DNA of 64,000 nt from Citrobacter enshiensis. GTDB taxonomy: Bacteria; Pseudomonadota; Gammaproteobacteria; Enterobacterales; Enterobacteriaceae. Every line of letters starts with the position of its first letter. The first letter of the stretch is position 1. The position numbers were made by a program, and so were the translations under genes. The DNA is taken from assembly GCF_029338175.1 (NCBI RefSeq), contig NZ_CP119862.1:186001-250000 (forward strand), in the 5' to 3' direction. Of this stretch, positions 21,099 to 31,874 are shown piece by piece. Under the pieces are notes generated by a model. The model was not told where the DNA came from. It worked only from the letters and a program-made list of their open reading frames with translations, and ran no database searches.

Positions 21099-21857
21099 AT
21101 GACACAACGTATCGCATTAGTGACCGGCGGCAGCCGTGGACTGGGTAAAAACGCGGCGTTGAAGTTGGCAGACAAGGGAACGGATATTATTTTCACCTGG
21201 AATAGCCAGCAGCAGGCGGCGCTGGATGTTGTCGCTGAAATTGAGCGAAAAGGGAGGAAAGCGGTGGCAATACAGCTGAACGTCAGTGATATTGCCAGTT
21301 TTGCGACATTCACCCGCGACGTCAAAACACAACTGAAAAGTGTCTGGAATCGCGAGACGTTTGATTATTTAGTGAACAATGCCGGTATTGGCCTGTATGC
21401 GCCGTTTGCGGACACGCCGGAAGCCATGTTTGATGAATTATTGAGCATCCATTTTAAAGGCCCTTTCTTCCTGACCCAGCGCCTGTTACCGCTGATTAAA
21501 AATGGGGGACGGATCCTGAATGTCTCAACGGGGCTGGCCCGTTTTGCCCTGCCGGGGTACGCGGCCTACGCCTCAATGAAAGGGGCGATGGAAGTGCTGA
21601 CACGCTATCAGGCCAAAGAGTTGGGCGAGCGCGGGATCACGGTGAACAGCATTGCGCCTGGTGCGATTGAGACTGATTTTGGCGGCGGCAGACTGCGAGA
21701 CAACAAAGAACTGAATGCCTACGTTGCGTCGCAAACCGCGTTGGGACGCGCAGGCTTGCCGGGGGATATTGGTGATGCCATTGTCGCATTGCTCAGTGAT
21801 GAACTGGGGTGGATGACTGCGCAGCGAATTGAAGTGTCAGGCGGCATGTTCCTGTAA
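21099..21857 (+). CDS. Short-chain dehydrogenase/reductase (SDR)
   Basis: A 252-residue classical SDR. The nucleotide motif TGGSRGLG is near residue 9, NNAG near 90, a catalytic Ser in NVSTGLA and the active-site YASMK near 157. The Asn-Ser-Tyr-Lys machinery is therefore complete, and an NAD(P)-dependent oxidoreductase acting on an unknown carbonyl or alcohol is expected. The start at 21099 (MTQRIALV) has a GAGG ribosome site; a longer reading from 20961 overlaps the LysR gene and is unlikely. Not part of the E. coli K-12 order here. Likely controlled by the divergent LysR protein. Confidence 0.85.
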   Translation: MTQRIALVTGGSRGLGKNAALKLADKGTDIIFTWNSQQQAALDVVAEIERKGRKAVAIQLNVSDIASFATFTRDVKTQLKSVWNRETFDYLVNNAGIGLYAPFADTPEAMFDELLSIHFKGPFFLTQRLLPLIKNGGRILNVSTGLARFALPGYAAYASMKGAMEVLTRYQAKELGERGITVNSIAPGAIETDFGGGRLRDNKELNAYVASQTALGRAGLPGDIGDAIVALLSDELGWMTAQRIEVSGGMFL

Positions 21858-21920
21858 GCGTGGGGTGGATGAGATCCGGCGGGCGAGGTTGTCCGCCGGA
21901 GTAGCATCGGCGAGCGAATA

Positions 21921-22448
21921 TCAGCGCCACTCATGCTTTAACAGGCCAAAGAGCCAGTCATCCTGCCACCGTTGCTGCAACCAGTAGCTTTCGCGCAGCG
22001 TCCCTTCCAGCACAAATCCTGTTTTTTCCAGCAACTGGCGAGAAGCCTGATTGCCTGCGGTGACGCAGGCTGTCAGTCGCCGCAGACCGCCCGCGGAAAA
22101 AGCATAGTCGCAGACGGCGCGTAAAGACTCAGTCCCATAACCTTTTCCCTGAGCCTCGGGAGCCAGCAGGAACCCGACTTCGGCGCAATCTTTCCCGCGA
22201 TGAATATAACCGTTGATGCCAAGCGGCTTGCCCGTTTCGTTGTCGCAAAGGATCAGACACAGCCAGTGAGGGCTTCTAGGCTGCCATTCGGGCAATCGGG
22301 AGTCGAAGGCCTCGCGAATGTCTGCTTCGCTACGCGCATCGTCCACATAGCGCATCACGTCAGGGTGTTGCTGTAGCGAAAGAAAAAAGGGCCAGTCGGC
22401 AGGCTCAATCGGGCGACAGGTCAGGCGAGAGGTTTTCAGTACGGGCAC
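21921..22448 (-). CDS. GNAT acetyltransferase, RimJ/RimL type
   Basis: A 175-residue GNAT-fold N-acetyltransferase. It opens with the RimJ/RimL-like phrase LKTSRLTCRPIEPAD, and the acetyl-CoA loop LAPEAQGKGYGTESL (about residue 95-110) is intact. The substrate is unknown. The start is set at GTG 22448 because GGAGG lies 7 bases upstream. The in-frame ATG at 22454 overlaps that ribosome site, and one at 22475 precedes it. Transcribed convergently with the SDR gene (63-base gap). Confidence 0.85.
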   Translation of the reverse strand: MPVLKTSRLTCRPIEPADWPFFLSLQQHPDVMRYVDDARSEADIREAFDSRLPEWQPRSPHWLCLILCDNETGKPLGINGYIHRGKDCAEVGFLLAPEAQGKGYGTESLRAVCDYAFSAGGLRRLTACVTAGNQASRQLLEKTGFVLEGTLRESYWLQQRWQDDWLFGLLKHEWR

Positions 22449-22564
22449 AAGCATACCTCCGAATAATTTTCTCAATGTTCACGTCGTGGTCACTGTTATA
22501 TATGTTTAACTTGTTATATCTATAAAAACAGATAATTAAAATGAATATAACGAACTCCCCTGGA

Positions 22565-22676
22565 GGTAACACCGTTAGTTCCGAGATATCCGGGGCGACC
22601 ACCGGGTTTGGCGTCCCTCCGGGAACCAAATCCCGGTGTTTCCCCTCATTCATTGGCTGAAGTGAACGGTGTTACC
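22565..22676. repeat. 112-base nested palindromic element upstream of an unknown gene
   Basis: Outer arms GGTAACACCGTT (22565-22576) and AACGGTGTTACC (22665-22676) are perfect 12-base inverted repeats. Inside lie GGGG/CCCC (22592-22595 / 22642-22645), CACCGGGTTTGG (22600-22611) against CCAAATCCCGGTG (22626-22638, one extra base) and a TCCC/GGGA tip at 22614-22624. The whole can fold as one long hairpin or cruciform ending 32 bases before the downstream start codon. It matches no REP or ERIC consensus I know. Could be a structured 5' leader or a small non-autonomous palindromic repeat. Confidence 0.75.
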
Positions 22677-22708
22677 CCTGGTGGGCGTTATTTACATTAA
22701 GGATGATA

Positions 22709-24295
22709 ATGACGATCAGCGTTTTACAGACGACAAGCACTACCTTTGAGCACTGTCTGGGTATTATCCGCCACGCATCGGTAGAAATTTTGCTGTTGTT
22801 AGGGGTCCATGCCTCCGAGGGGAAAGATCCGCGCTGGTTTCTGGAGCAACTGGATCAGGCCCGTTTGAACCTCGGCGGCTGGAATGCCATCGCAAAACGA
22901 CTGCATATGAATGACGCGCAACTCAGCCAGTTTACCCTACGGTTGCGCCATCTCCAGCAATGCGTACCGCAATATGAAAACGGACAGGCCGTAAGTGAGA
23001 ATCAGCTCATTGCCGCGCTGCGTTTCGTCACCGCGCTGGAACAGCTGCGCCAGTGCCAGCCGCTGCTGACGTATCTCACAGACGTAGACGCCAGCGATGA
23101 AAGCCAACAACGGCGTGCAGAGCGCCAGCTTCGTACGATTGAGCTGGTTTTAAAAGGACTGGTGGCGCAGGTCTGGCCGGACAGCCAGTCACTGAATGCG
23201 TATTTAAAACAGCATTTTGGTGCCGATCGCCTCAGGCACTGGATAAAGCAGGGTGACGACCAGGAGGCGCTCAGTGGAATGTGCTTTAGTGAGCTGGCGC
23301 TGATGGTGGTCGATAAAAAGAGCTTTGCCCGCCACTACGCCGGGGTGTTTGATGATACCTCCGTACTGACGCTGTTTGTTGAACCCCGTGCGACGCTAAG
23401 GCAATTTCTCGACGACTGTCGACAGGCGCGTAACGGCGTGATTGCCGGTGAACCACTTACGGCAGCGCAGTTGACGCTGCTTTCCTGCCAGTACCAGCAG
23501 ATTACCCGCCCGGTACAGCGGGCGTTTGAGCGCGGGCGTGCGCGGGTGAATCCCGCCTCGTTGCTGATTGTCGATGACGCGCAACTGGAACAGTATTGGG
23601 AGCGCGCGCGGCACAAAAATCATCCGACGGGTGGCGATCTGCAGGAGATCGGTGAAACGATAGAACCCCCGCGCAAACGGCCGCAACGTACCGCTGAAGA
23701 GCGAGAACAGCTGATCTCCGGCACCCTGTGGGGCGCCGTTGGCGTAATGGTGCTGGCGATACTGGGGGGCGGAATTTGGTTATTCAGTTCGCAACAGCCG
23801 CCAGCCGCGCCGGGTGTTGAGATCGTGAAGAATGAGCCGAAACGGGAAGCCCCTTCCCCGCGGGAGAGCATCACGCAAAAGGGGATCACCTGGGATGCAT
23901 TTAACATGCGGGCGGCTATCGACAGGAATGACACCCGTATCACAACGCTGTTTTTACAGGGCGGGATGAACTGGCAGTTAGCCTGGACCGAGCAGGCTTT
24001 TGCCCTGGGAAATACTGACGTGTTGCAGCTGTTGCTCCGTTATCCCTCGCAGATGGATGAGCCTAAACCCTGTCGACGGTTTATCAATACCCTGGGACAC
24101 GCCATGTCGAACGGCGCGTCGCTGACCGCCGAACACGCCTTGTATCTGCAACGTTTTTGCACCGTGCCTGCGGTCGTGGCGAGCCAAAAACATGAGGCTG
24201 AGCAGGCGACATTACGCGCCCGCGCTGAACCCAGCGCGGACAACAAGAAATGGCTGAAGATTCAGACCGCCATTTATAAGGAGATTCGCGGATAG
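22709..24295 (+). CDS. Unrecognised 528-residue single-pass membrane protein
   Basis: I do not recognise this gene. ATG 22709 is preferred over ATG 22703 because AAGGA at 22699-22703 is then spaced 5 bases away. The first about 330 residues are helical and soluble-looking. The part around residues 225-275 (helix, RQARNG, then LTAAQLTLLSCQYQQI) is reminiscent of HEPN-type helical domains but lacks the usual R-x4-6-H catalytic His. A basic stretch PPRKRPQR precedes one strong TM helix at about 340-360 (WGAVGVMVLAILGGGIWLF). The C-terminal part (about 395-470) has ankyrin-like helix pairs (AAIDRNDTRITTLFLQGG; ALGNTDVLQLLLRYP). It is convergent with treF, 8 bases apart. No partner gene. Confidence 0.8.
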   Translation: MTISVLQTTSTTFEHCLGIIRHASVEILLLLGVHASEGKDPRWFLEQLDQARLNLGGWNAIAKRLHMNDAQLSQFTLRLRHLQQCVPQYENGQAVSENQLIAALRFVTALEQLRQCQPLLTYLTDVDASDESQQRRAERQLRTIELVLKGLVAQVWPDSQSLNAYLKQHFGADRLRHWIKQGDDQEALSGMCFSELALMVVDKKSFARHYAGVFDDTSVLTLFVEPRATLRQFLDDCRQARNGVIAGEPLTAAQLTLLSCQYQQITRPVQRAFERGRARVNPASLLIVDDAQLEQYWERARHKNHPTGGDLQEIGETIEPPRKRPQRTAEEREQLISGTLWGAVGVMVLAILGGGIWLFSSQQPPAAPGVEIVKNEPKREAPSPRESITQKGITWDAFNMRAAIDRNDTRITTLFLQGGMNWQLAWTEQAFALGNTDVLQLLLRYPSQMDEPKPCRRFINTLGHAMSNGASLTAEHALYLQRFCTVPAVVASQKHEAEQATLRARAEPSADNKKWLKIQTAIYKEIRG

Positions 24296-24303
24296 CGGGG
24301 GCG

Positions 24304-26010
<1,707 letters not shown>

Positions 26011-26194
26011 TTAAGCGTAGACATTCGCTTCGGTGCGCGGGGTGCAAAGTGTGCGGTGGTTCACATTTATGGCTGAGGGGAACGAGTGCGTATATCTCGT
26101 GACTTGATGATTTATAAGCCGTTATCGCCAGAGTGATTTACAACAATAGCGGACAAAAAATCAGAGCATTCGGTTAAAAGCGACTGATGAAGGG

Positions 26195-26224
26195 TAAAAA
26201 AATGCCCCTCCGGGGAGGGGCATT
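26195..26224 (-). terminator. Intrinsic terminator of gorA
   Basis: On the minus strand an 11-bp perfect stem (AATGCCCCTCC / GGAGGGGCATT, loop 2) lies 6 bases after the gorA stop and runs into a T7 tract (A-run at 26196-26202 on the plus strand). Textbook Rho-independent terminator. Confidence 0.93.
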
Positions 26225-26230
26225 CGAAAC

Positions 26231-27583
26231 TTAACGCATCGTAACAAATTCTTCCGACGCGGTGGGATGGATGGCGACAGTGTTGTCGAAGTCTTTTTTG
26301 GTTGCGCCCATTTTCAGCGCTACCGCAAAGCCTTGCAGCATTTCATCCATACCGAAACCGATGCCGTGGATACCGACAATCTTCTCTTCCGGTCCTACGC
26401 AGACCAGCTTCATGCGGCACGGCTGACGGTGAGAGGTCACCGCCGTGTACATCGCGGTAAATGACGATTTGTACACTTTTACCTGATCGTCGCCATACTG
26501 CTCGCGCGCCTGGGGTTCGGTCAGTCCCACGGTGCCAATCGGCGGGTGGCTGAAGACCACGGTCGGAACGTTGCTGTAGTCCAGATGCTCGTTCGGTTTG
26601 TTGTTAAACAAACGCTCAGAGAGACGACGACCCGCTGCCACTGCCACTGGCGTCAGCTCTACCGCGCCGGTGTTATCGCCCACCGCGTAAATGCCATCTA
26701 CATTCGTGTTCTGGAATTTATCGACGACGATGTAACCTTTTTCACTGGTTTTCACGCCCGTTGCCGCCAGATTGAAGTTATCGGTTGCCGGTTCGCGACC
26801 GATAGCCCAAATCAGGCAATCAACGGTTTCGCTGCGACCGTCTTCCAGTTGCAGCGTCAGGCTGCCGTCGGCGTTTTTAACCACTGCTTTCGGGATGGCG
26901 TTGGTGTGAAGCTGAGGGCCTTCGGCATTCATCACTTCGACCAGCGTTTCGGTGATCATCGGGTCAAAGTTGCGCAGCGGCGCGTGTTTACGCACGAACA
27001 GATGCGTTTTAGCGCCCAGACCGTTGATCACACCCGCCAGTTCGACAGCGATGTAACCGGCCCCGACGACCGCAACGCGTTCCGGCAGCGCGGGCAGTTC
27101 AAAGAAGCCGTCAGAGTCGATACCGTATTCCACGCCCGGAATGTCCGGGTGGCTCGGGCGACCGCCGGTGGCAATCAGAATATGGTCGGCAGTGATCGTT
27201 TCGCCATTCACTTCAATGGTTTTCGCATCAATGAAACGGGCGAAGCCTTTGATTACATCAACCTTATTTTTGCCCAGTACGTTATCGTATGAGGTGTGGA
27301 TACGGTCGATGTAGGCGCTACGGCTGGCGATCAATGTGTTCCAGTTGAACGCGTTGATGGTGGTGTCAAAGCCGTAATCCGGGCCATACAGGTGGATCGC
27401 TTCACGAATCTGCGCGGCATGCCACATCACTTTCTTCGGTACGCAGCCGACGTTCACGCAGGTGCCGCCTAACTCTTTGGCTTCAATCAGCGCACATTTC
27501 TGGCCGTACATGGCCGCGCGGTTAATGGAGGCGATACCACCGCTGCCGCCGCCGATAGCGATGTAATCATAGTGTTTGGTCAT
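26231..27583 (-). CDS. gorA: Glutathione reductase
   Basis: A 450-residue FAD/NADPH disulfide reductase that regenerates GSH from GSSG. The redox-active CVNVGC pair (about residues 42-47), N-terminal GGGSGG FAD loop, the second nucleotide loop [12 protein letters not shown] (about 174) and the C-terminal HPTASEE with the active-site His are all present. Length equals E. coli Gor. It is followed by a strong terminator and so transcribed alone. The neighbouring treF is directly adjacent, without the acid-fitness genes found here in E. coli. Confidence 0.97.
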   Translation of the reverse strand: MTKHYDYIAIGGGSGGIASINRAAMYGQKCALIEAKELGGTCVNVGCVPKKVMWHAAQIREAIHLYGPDYGFDTTINAFNWNTLIASRSAYIDRIHTSYDNVLGKNKVDVIKGFARFIDAKTIEVNGETITADHILIATGGRPSHPDIPGVEYGIDSDGFFELPALPERVAVVGAGYIAVELAGVINGLGAKTHLFVRKHAPLRNFDPMITETLVEVMNAEGPQLHTNAIPKAVVKNADGSLTLQLEDGRSETVDCLIWAIGREPATDNFNLAATGVKTSEKGYIVVDKFQNTNVDGIYAVGDNTGAVELTPVAVAAGRRLSERLFNNKPNEHLDYSNVPTVVFSHPPIGTVGLTEPQAREQYGDDQVKVYKSSFTAMYTAVTSHRQPCRMKLVCVGPEEKIVGIHGIGFGMDEMLQGFAVALKMGATKKDFDNTVAIHPTASEEFVTMR

Positions 27584-27654
27584 GACTTTTGTCCTTAATC
27601 GTTGATTGCTGCGATTGTAGCGCGAGACTTAAAAGGTTCCACCGATGGCTGTGA

Positions 27655-28497
27655 TTACTCTGGCACTACCCAGTTTACCGCGGTATGACCGGTGCCTGCC
27701 GGGACCAGCTTGCTGTGCAGCCATGGCAGTACGGCATTCATCTGCTGTTCCAGCTTCCACGGCGGGTTGATCACAATCATGCCGGATGCCGTCATACCCC
27801 GTTGATCGCTGTCCGGGCGGACTGCCAGCTCAATTTGCAGAATACGGCGAATACCGGTGGCTTCCAGTTCTTTGAGCATGCGTTTGATTTGCGCACGCAG
27901 GACGACCGGGTACCACAGCGCGTAGGTGCCAGTGGCAAAACGTTTATACCCTTCGTTGATCCCGCTGACGACGGCCTGATAGTCCGTTTTCATTTCATAA
28001 GGCGGATCGATGAGGATCAGACCGCGACGGGAAACCGGCGGTAATTTCGCTTTCAGCTGTTGATAGCCGTCGGCGCGCGCCACACGGGCGCGTTCATCTT
28101 TCTGAAACTCGGAGCGCAGCAGGGGGAAATCGCTCGGGTGCAGTTCGGTCAGTTGCAGACTGTCTTGCTCACGCAGCAACTGACGGGCAATCAGCGGCGA
28201 GCCAGGGTAATAACGCAGCTGACCGCTGCGGTTAAAATGCTGCACGACGGAGATGTACGGCTCCAGCTCAGTCGGTAAATCATCCTGCTGCCAGATGCGC
28301 GCGATGCCTTCCAGATACTCCCCGGTGCGCTCAGCATGCTCGCCACTCAGTAGATACCGGCCAGCGCCCGCATGGGTGTCCAGATAGAGAAACGGTTTTT
28401 CTTTCTCTTTGAGCGACTCGATGATCAGGCTCTGAACGGTGTGTTTAAGGACGTCGGCGTGGTTGCCAGCGTGATAGCTGTGGCGATAACTGAGCAT
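27655..28497 (-). CDS. rlmJ: 23S rRNA adenine-N6 methyltransferase RlmJ (m6A2030)
   Basis: A 280-residue SAM-dependent methyltransferase that modifies A2030 of 23S rRNA. The N-terminal SYRHSYHAGNHADVLKH is diagnostic for the family, and the catalytic amino-methyltransferase motif DPPY is at about residue 164. Same length as E. coli YhiR. It is divergent from prlC, with a 292-base gap carrying a BIME. Confidence 0.96.
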   Translation of the reverse strand: MLSYRHSYHAGNHADVLKHTVQSLIIESLKEKEKPFLYLDTHAGAGRYLLSGEHAERTGEYLEGIARIWQQDDLPTELEPYISVVQHFNRSGQLRYYPGSPLIARQLLREQDSLQLTELHPSDFPLLRSEFQKDERARVARADGYQQLKAKLPPVSRRGLILIDPPYEMKTDYQAVVSGINEGYKRFATGTYALWYPVVLRAQIKRMLKELEATGIRRILQIELAVRPDSDQRGMTASGMIVINPPWKLEQQMNAVLPWLHSKLVPAGTGHTAVNWVVPE

Positions 28498-28660
28498 GGG
28501 TAAAGGAGTTCCAGGTTAAAAGCGTAGGCACGATAAGCGAAGCGCCATCGGGCGAAAATAGAGCATATCGGCACAGTATACAGAAAAGTCGCCATCGCCG
28601 CGAAAGGACAACGCACAGCATTGAAATTCACTACACTTAACCCCATGCTACTGAGTATGA

Positions 28661-28742
28661 CGCGCCGGGTGGCGGCTGACGCCTTATCCGGCCTACAAAT
28701 GATGAAACCTGTAGTCCGGATAAGACGCTTCGCATCCGGCGA
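28661..28742. repeat. BIME between rlmJ and prlC
   Basis: Inverted REP cores are visible: GACGCCTTATCCGGCCTAC, then GTAGTCCGGATAAGACGCTTCGCATCCGGC. Its position, about 48 bases upstream of the prlC start and in a divergent gap, is less usual than the 3' ends where most REPs occur. Confidence 0.88.
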
Positions 28743-28789
28743 AAACGCGTGACGCGTTTCGTTCCCCCTTTTTAACCAGGACTGTGCAT

Positions 28790-30832
28790 ATGACGAATCC
28801 ATTACTGACTCCCTTCGACCTGCCGCCGTTTTCCAAAATTCAGCCCGAGCATGTAGTTCCCGCCGTTACTCAGGCGCTGAATGACTGTCGCGAAAATGTG
28901 GAACGCGTGGTCGCGCAGGGCGCACCGTACACCTGGGAAAACTTATGCCAGCCGCTGGCAGAAGTGGATGACGTGCTGGGACGTATTTTCTCGCCGGTAA
29001 GCCACCTGAACTCGGTGAAAAACAGTCCGGAACTGCGTGAAGCGTATGAACAAACCCTGCCGCTGCTGTCTGAGTACAGCACCTGGGTTGGGCAGCACGA
29101 AGGGCTGTACCAGGCCTATCGCGACCTGCGCGACGGCGATCACTACGCCACGCTCTCCACCGCGCAGAAAAAAGCCGTGGATAACGCGCTGCGTGATTTT
29201 GAACTCTCTGGTATTGGTTTGCCGAAAGAAAAACAGCAGCGCTACGGTGAAATTGCCACCCGCCTGTCTGAACTCGGTAACCTGTACAGCAACAATGTCC
29301 TTGATGCCACGATGGGCTGGACGAAGTTAGTGACGGATGAGGCCACGCTTGCCGGGATGCCGGAAAGCGCGCTGGCAGCAGCCATTGCTCAGGCCGAAGC
29401 GAAAGAGCAGGAAGGGTATCTGCTGACGCTGGATATCCCGAGCTATCTGCCGGTGATGACCTACTGCGACAACCAGGCATTGCGTGAAGAGATGTATCGC
29501 GCCTATGTGACCCGCGCCTCCGATCAGGGGCCGAATGCGGGCAAATGGGATAACAGCCCGGTGATGGAGGAGATCCTCGCCCTGCGTCATGAGCTGGCGC
29601 AACTGCTGGGCTTTGAAAGCTTCGCCTTTAAATCGCTGGCCACCAAAATGGCGGAAAACCCGCAGCAGGTGCTCGATTTCTTAACCGATCTGGCGAAACG
29701 CGCCCGTCCGCAGGGTGAGAAAGAGCTGGCGCAACTGCGCGCTTTCGCAAAAGCGGAGTTTGGCGTTGACGAGCTACAGCCGTGGGATATCGCTTACTAC
29801 AGCGAAAAACAGAAGCAGCATCTGTACAGCATCAGCGACGAGCAGCTGCGCCCATACTTCCCGGAAAACAAAGCGGTTAACGGCCTGTTTGAGGTCGTTC
29901 AACGTATTTATGGCATTACCGCGAAAGAGCGTACGGATGTGGACGTGTGGCATCCGGAAGTGCGCTTCTTCGAACTGTATGACGAAAACAACGAACTGCG
30001 CGGCAGTTTCTATCTCGACCTGTACGCCCGCGAAAACAAACGCGGCGGGGCATGGATGGATGACTGCGTGGGTCAGATGCGTAAAGCCGACGGCGCGCTG
30101 CAAAAACCGGTCGCTTACCTGACCTGTAACTTCAACCGTCCGGTCAACGGCAAACCGGCGCTGTTTACTCACGACGAAGTGATCACGCTGTTCCACGAGT
30201 TCGGCCACGGCCTGCATCATATGCTGACCCGCATTGAAACCGCCGGTGTTTCTGGCATCAACGGTGTGCCGTGGGATGCGGTCGAGTTGCCGAGCCAGTT
30301 CATGGAAAACTGGTGCTGGGAGCCGGATGCGCTGGCGTTCATCTCCGGTCACTATGAAACTGGCGAACCGTTGCCGAAAGAACTGCTGGATAAAATGCTG
30401 GCGGCGAAAAATTACCAGGCGGCACTGTTTATTCTGCGTCAGCTGGAGTTCGGTCTGTTCGACTTCCGCCTGCATGCCGAATTTAGTCCGGAACAGGGGG
30501 CGAAAATCCTCGATACGCTGGCAGAAATCAAGAAACAGGTTGCTGTGGTGCCGGGGCCGTCATGGGGTCGTTTCCCGCATGCCTTCAGCCACATCTTTGC
30601 CGGGGGTTATGCGGCGGGTTATTACAGCTATCTGTGGGCCGATGTCCTGGCGGCTGATGCCTTCTCCCGCTTCGAAGAAGAGGGGATTTTCAACCGCGAT
30701 ACCGGACAGTCGTTCCTCGACAATATCCTGACCCGTGGGGGTTCTGAAGAGCCGATGGAGCTGTTCAAACGCTTCCGTGGCCGTGAACCGCAGCTGGATG
30801 CGATGCTTGAGCATTACGGAATCAAAGGCTAA
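28790..30832 (+). CDS. prlC: Oligopeptidase A (PrlC)
   Basis: A 680-residue M3 zinc metallopeptidase of the cytoplasm that degrades oligopeptides, including cleaved signal peptides. The zinc motif HEFGH (about residue 469) with the downstream Glu-containing helix is intact. ATG 28790 is chosen for the CCAGGACT ribosome site and the match to the E. coli start MTNPLL; an ATG two codons upstream is in frame but less well spaced. rsmJ follows, separated by an ERIC element, and may be co-transcribed as in E. coli. Confidence 0.96.
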   Translation: MTNPLLTPFDLPPFSKIQPEHVVPAVTQALNDCRENVERVVAQGAPYTWENLCQPLAEVDDVLGRIFSPVSHLNSVKNSPELREAYEQTLPLLSEYSTWVGQHEGLYQAYRDLRDGDHYATLSTAQKKAVDNALRDFELSGIGLPKEKQQRYGEIATRLSELGNLYSNNVLDATMGWTKLVTDEATLAGMPESALAAAIAQAEAKEQEGYLLTLDIPSYLPVMTYCDNQALREEMYRAYVTRASDQGPNAGKWDNSPVMEEILALRHELAQLLGFESFAFKSLATKMAENPQQVLDFLTDLAKRARPQGEKELAQLRAFAKAEFGVDELQPWDIAYYSEKQKQHLYSISDEQLRPYFPENKAVNGLFEVVQRIYGITAKERTDVDVWHPEVRFFELYDENNELRGSFYLDLYARENKRGGAWMDDCVGQMRKADGALQKPVAYLTCNFNRPVNGKPALFTHDEVITLFHEFGHGLHHMLTRIETAGVSGINGVPWDAVELPSQFMENWCWEPDALAFISGHYETGEPLPKELLDKMLAAKNYQAALFILRQLEFGLFDFRLHAEFSPEQGAKILDTLAEIKKQVAVVPGPSWGRFPHAFSHIFAGGYAAGYYSYLWADVLAADAFSRFEEEGIFNRDTGQSFLDNILTRGGSEEPMELFKRFRGREPQLDAMLEHYGIKG

Positions 30833-30960
30833 TTTACCCGTCATACTTCAAGCTGCCTCTTCGGCAACTGCACTCATTCACCCTGGTCGCGTACTCATTG
30901 TACGTTCCCAGGGATTTATTCCCTTGTTGCCTTGATGCAACTCGAATTATTTAGGGTAAA
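30833..30960. repeat. ERIC element (enterobacterial repetitive intergenic consensus)
   Basis: The 128-base palindromic element begins immediately after the prlC stop. Ends are TTTACCC / GGGTAAA, followed by CATACTTCAAGCTGC and GCAACTCGAATTATT. The ERIC core TTCACCCTGGTCGCGTACT / GTACGTTCCCAGGGATT sits in the centre. The length matches the canonical ERIC unit (about 127 bp). The right end supplies the AGGG preceding the rsmJ GTG. Confidence 0.88.
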
Positions 30961-30966
30961 GCGGAA

Positions 30967-31719
30967 GTGAAAATCTGCTTAATTGATGAAACGGGCGCCG
31001 GAGACGGCGCCTTATCTGTTCTTGCTGCCCGCTGGGGGCTGGAACACGATGAAGATAATTTGATGGCGCTGGCGCTGACCACGGAACATCTGGAGTTGCG
31101 TAAGCGCGATGAACCGAAGCTTGGCGGCATTTTCGTGGATTTTGTCGGTGGGGCGATGGCGCACCGCCGCAAATTTGGCGGTGGTCGTGGTGAGGCGGTC
31201 GCGAAAGCGGTCGGTATCAAAGGTGATTATTTGCCGGACGTGGTGGATGCCACGGCAGGGCTGGGGCGTGATGCCTTCGTGCTGGCGTCGGTGGGGTGTC
31301 GCGTGCGGATGCTGGAACGTAATCCGGTTGTGGCGGCGCTGCTTGATGACGGTCTGGCGCGTGGCTATGCCGACCCGGAAATCGGTCCGTGGCTGCAAGA
31401 ACGGTTGCAGTTGATCCACGCCTCCAGCCTGACGGCGTTGACTGACATTACTCCGCGCCCGCAGGTTGTGTATCTCGACCCGATGTTTCCGCACAAACAG
31501 AAAAGCGCGCTGGTGAAGAAAGAGATGCGGGTGTTTCAGTCACTGGTGGGGCCAGATTTAGACGCCGACGGGCTGCTGGAACCCGCGCGACAGTTGGCGA
31601 CGAAACGTGTGGTGGTGAAGCGCCCGGACTACGCGCCACCGCTTGCGGATGTCGCCACCCCCAACGCGGTGGTCACCAAAGGGCACCGGTTTGATATTTA
31701 TGCGGGGACGGCGGAATAG
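30967..31719 (+). CDS. rsmJ: 16S rRNA guanine-N2 methyltransferase RsmJ (m2G1516)
   Basis: A 250-residue SAM methyltransferase that modifies G1516 of 16S rRNA. Motif I is [15 protein letters not shown] (about residue 93), the catalytic region is YLDPMFPHK (about 166), and a family-typical [18 protein letters not shown] lies near residue 60. The start is GTG 30967, matching the E. coli length. The only good ribosome site (AGGG, 30953-30956) is inside the ERIC element, so the repeat forms its whole 5' leader. Confidence 0.95.
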   Translation: MKICLIDETGAGDGALSVLAARWGLEHDEDNLMALALTTEHLELRKRDEPKLGGIFVDFVGGAMAHRRKFGGGRGEAVAKAVGIKGDYLPDVVDATAGLGRDAFVLASVGCRVRMLERNPVVAALLDDGLARGYADPEIGPWLQERLQLIHASSLTALTDITPRPQVVYLDPMFPHKQKSALVKKEMRVFQSLVGPDLDADGLLEPARQLATKRVVVKRPDYAPPLADVATPNAVVTKGHRFDIYAGTAE

Positions 31720-31752
31720 ATTTTTCGCCGCCGAACCGATCGCGCCGTTTTC

Positions 31753-31870
31753 TGTAGGCGGGATAAGGCGCTTGCGCCGCCATCCGGCAATGGTACAAAA
31801 ATTGCCTGATGGCGCTACGCTTATCAGGCCTGGAGCACCGTGCTCGTTGTAGGCATGATAAGGCGTTGAC
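31753..31870. repeat. BIME between rsmJ and the NDH-2-like gene
   Basis: Three REP-like units alternate: GTAGGCGGGATAAGGCGCTTGC, GATGGCGCTACGCTTATCAGGCC and TTGTAGGCATGATAAGGCG. They fill the gap between convergent genes. Confidence 0.88.
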
Positions 31871-31874
31871 TTAG

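Noticed and set aside
22449-22475. Upstream in-frame ATG starts for the GNAT gene
   Set aside because: GGAGG sits between or over them and is correctly spaced only for GTG 22448.
26546-27292. Long plus-strand open frame (248 codons) opposite gorA
   Set aside because: Shadow of gorA; no ribosome site or recognisable domain.
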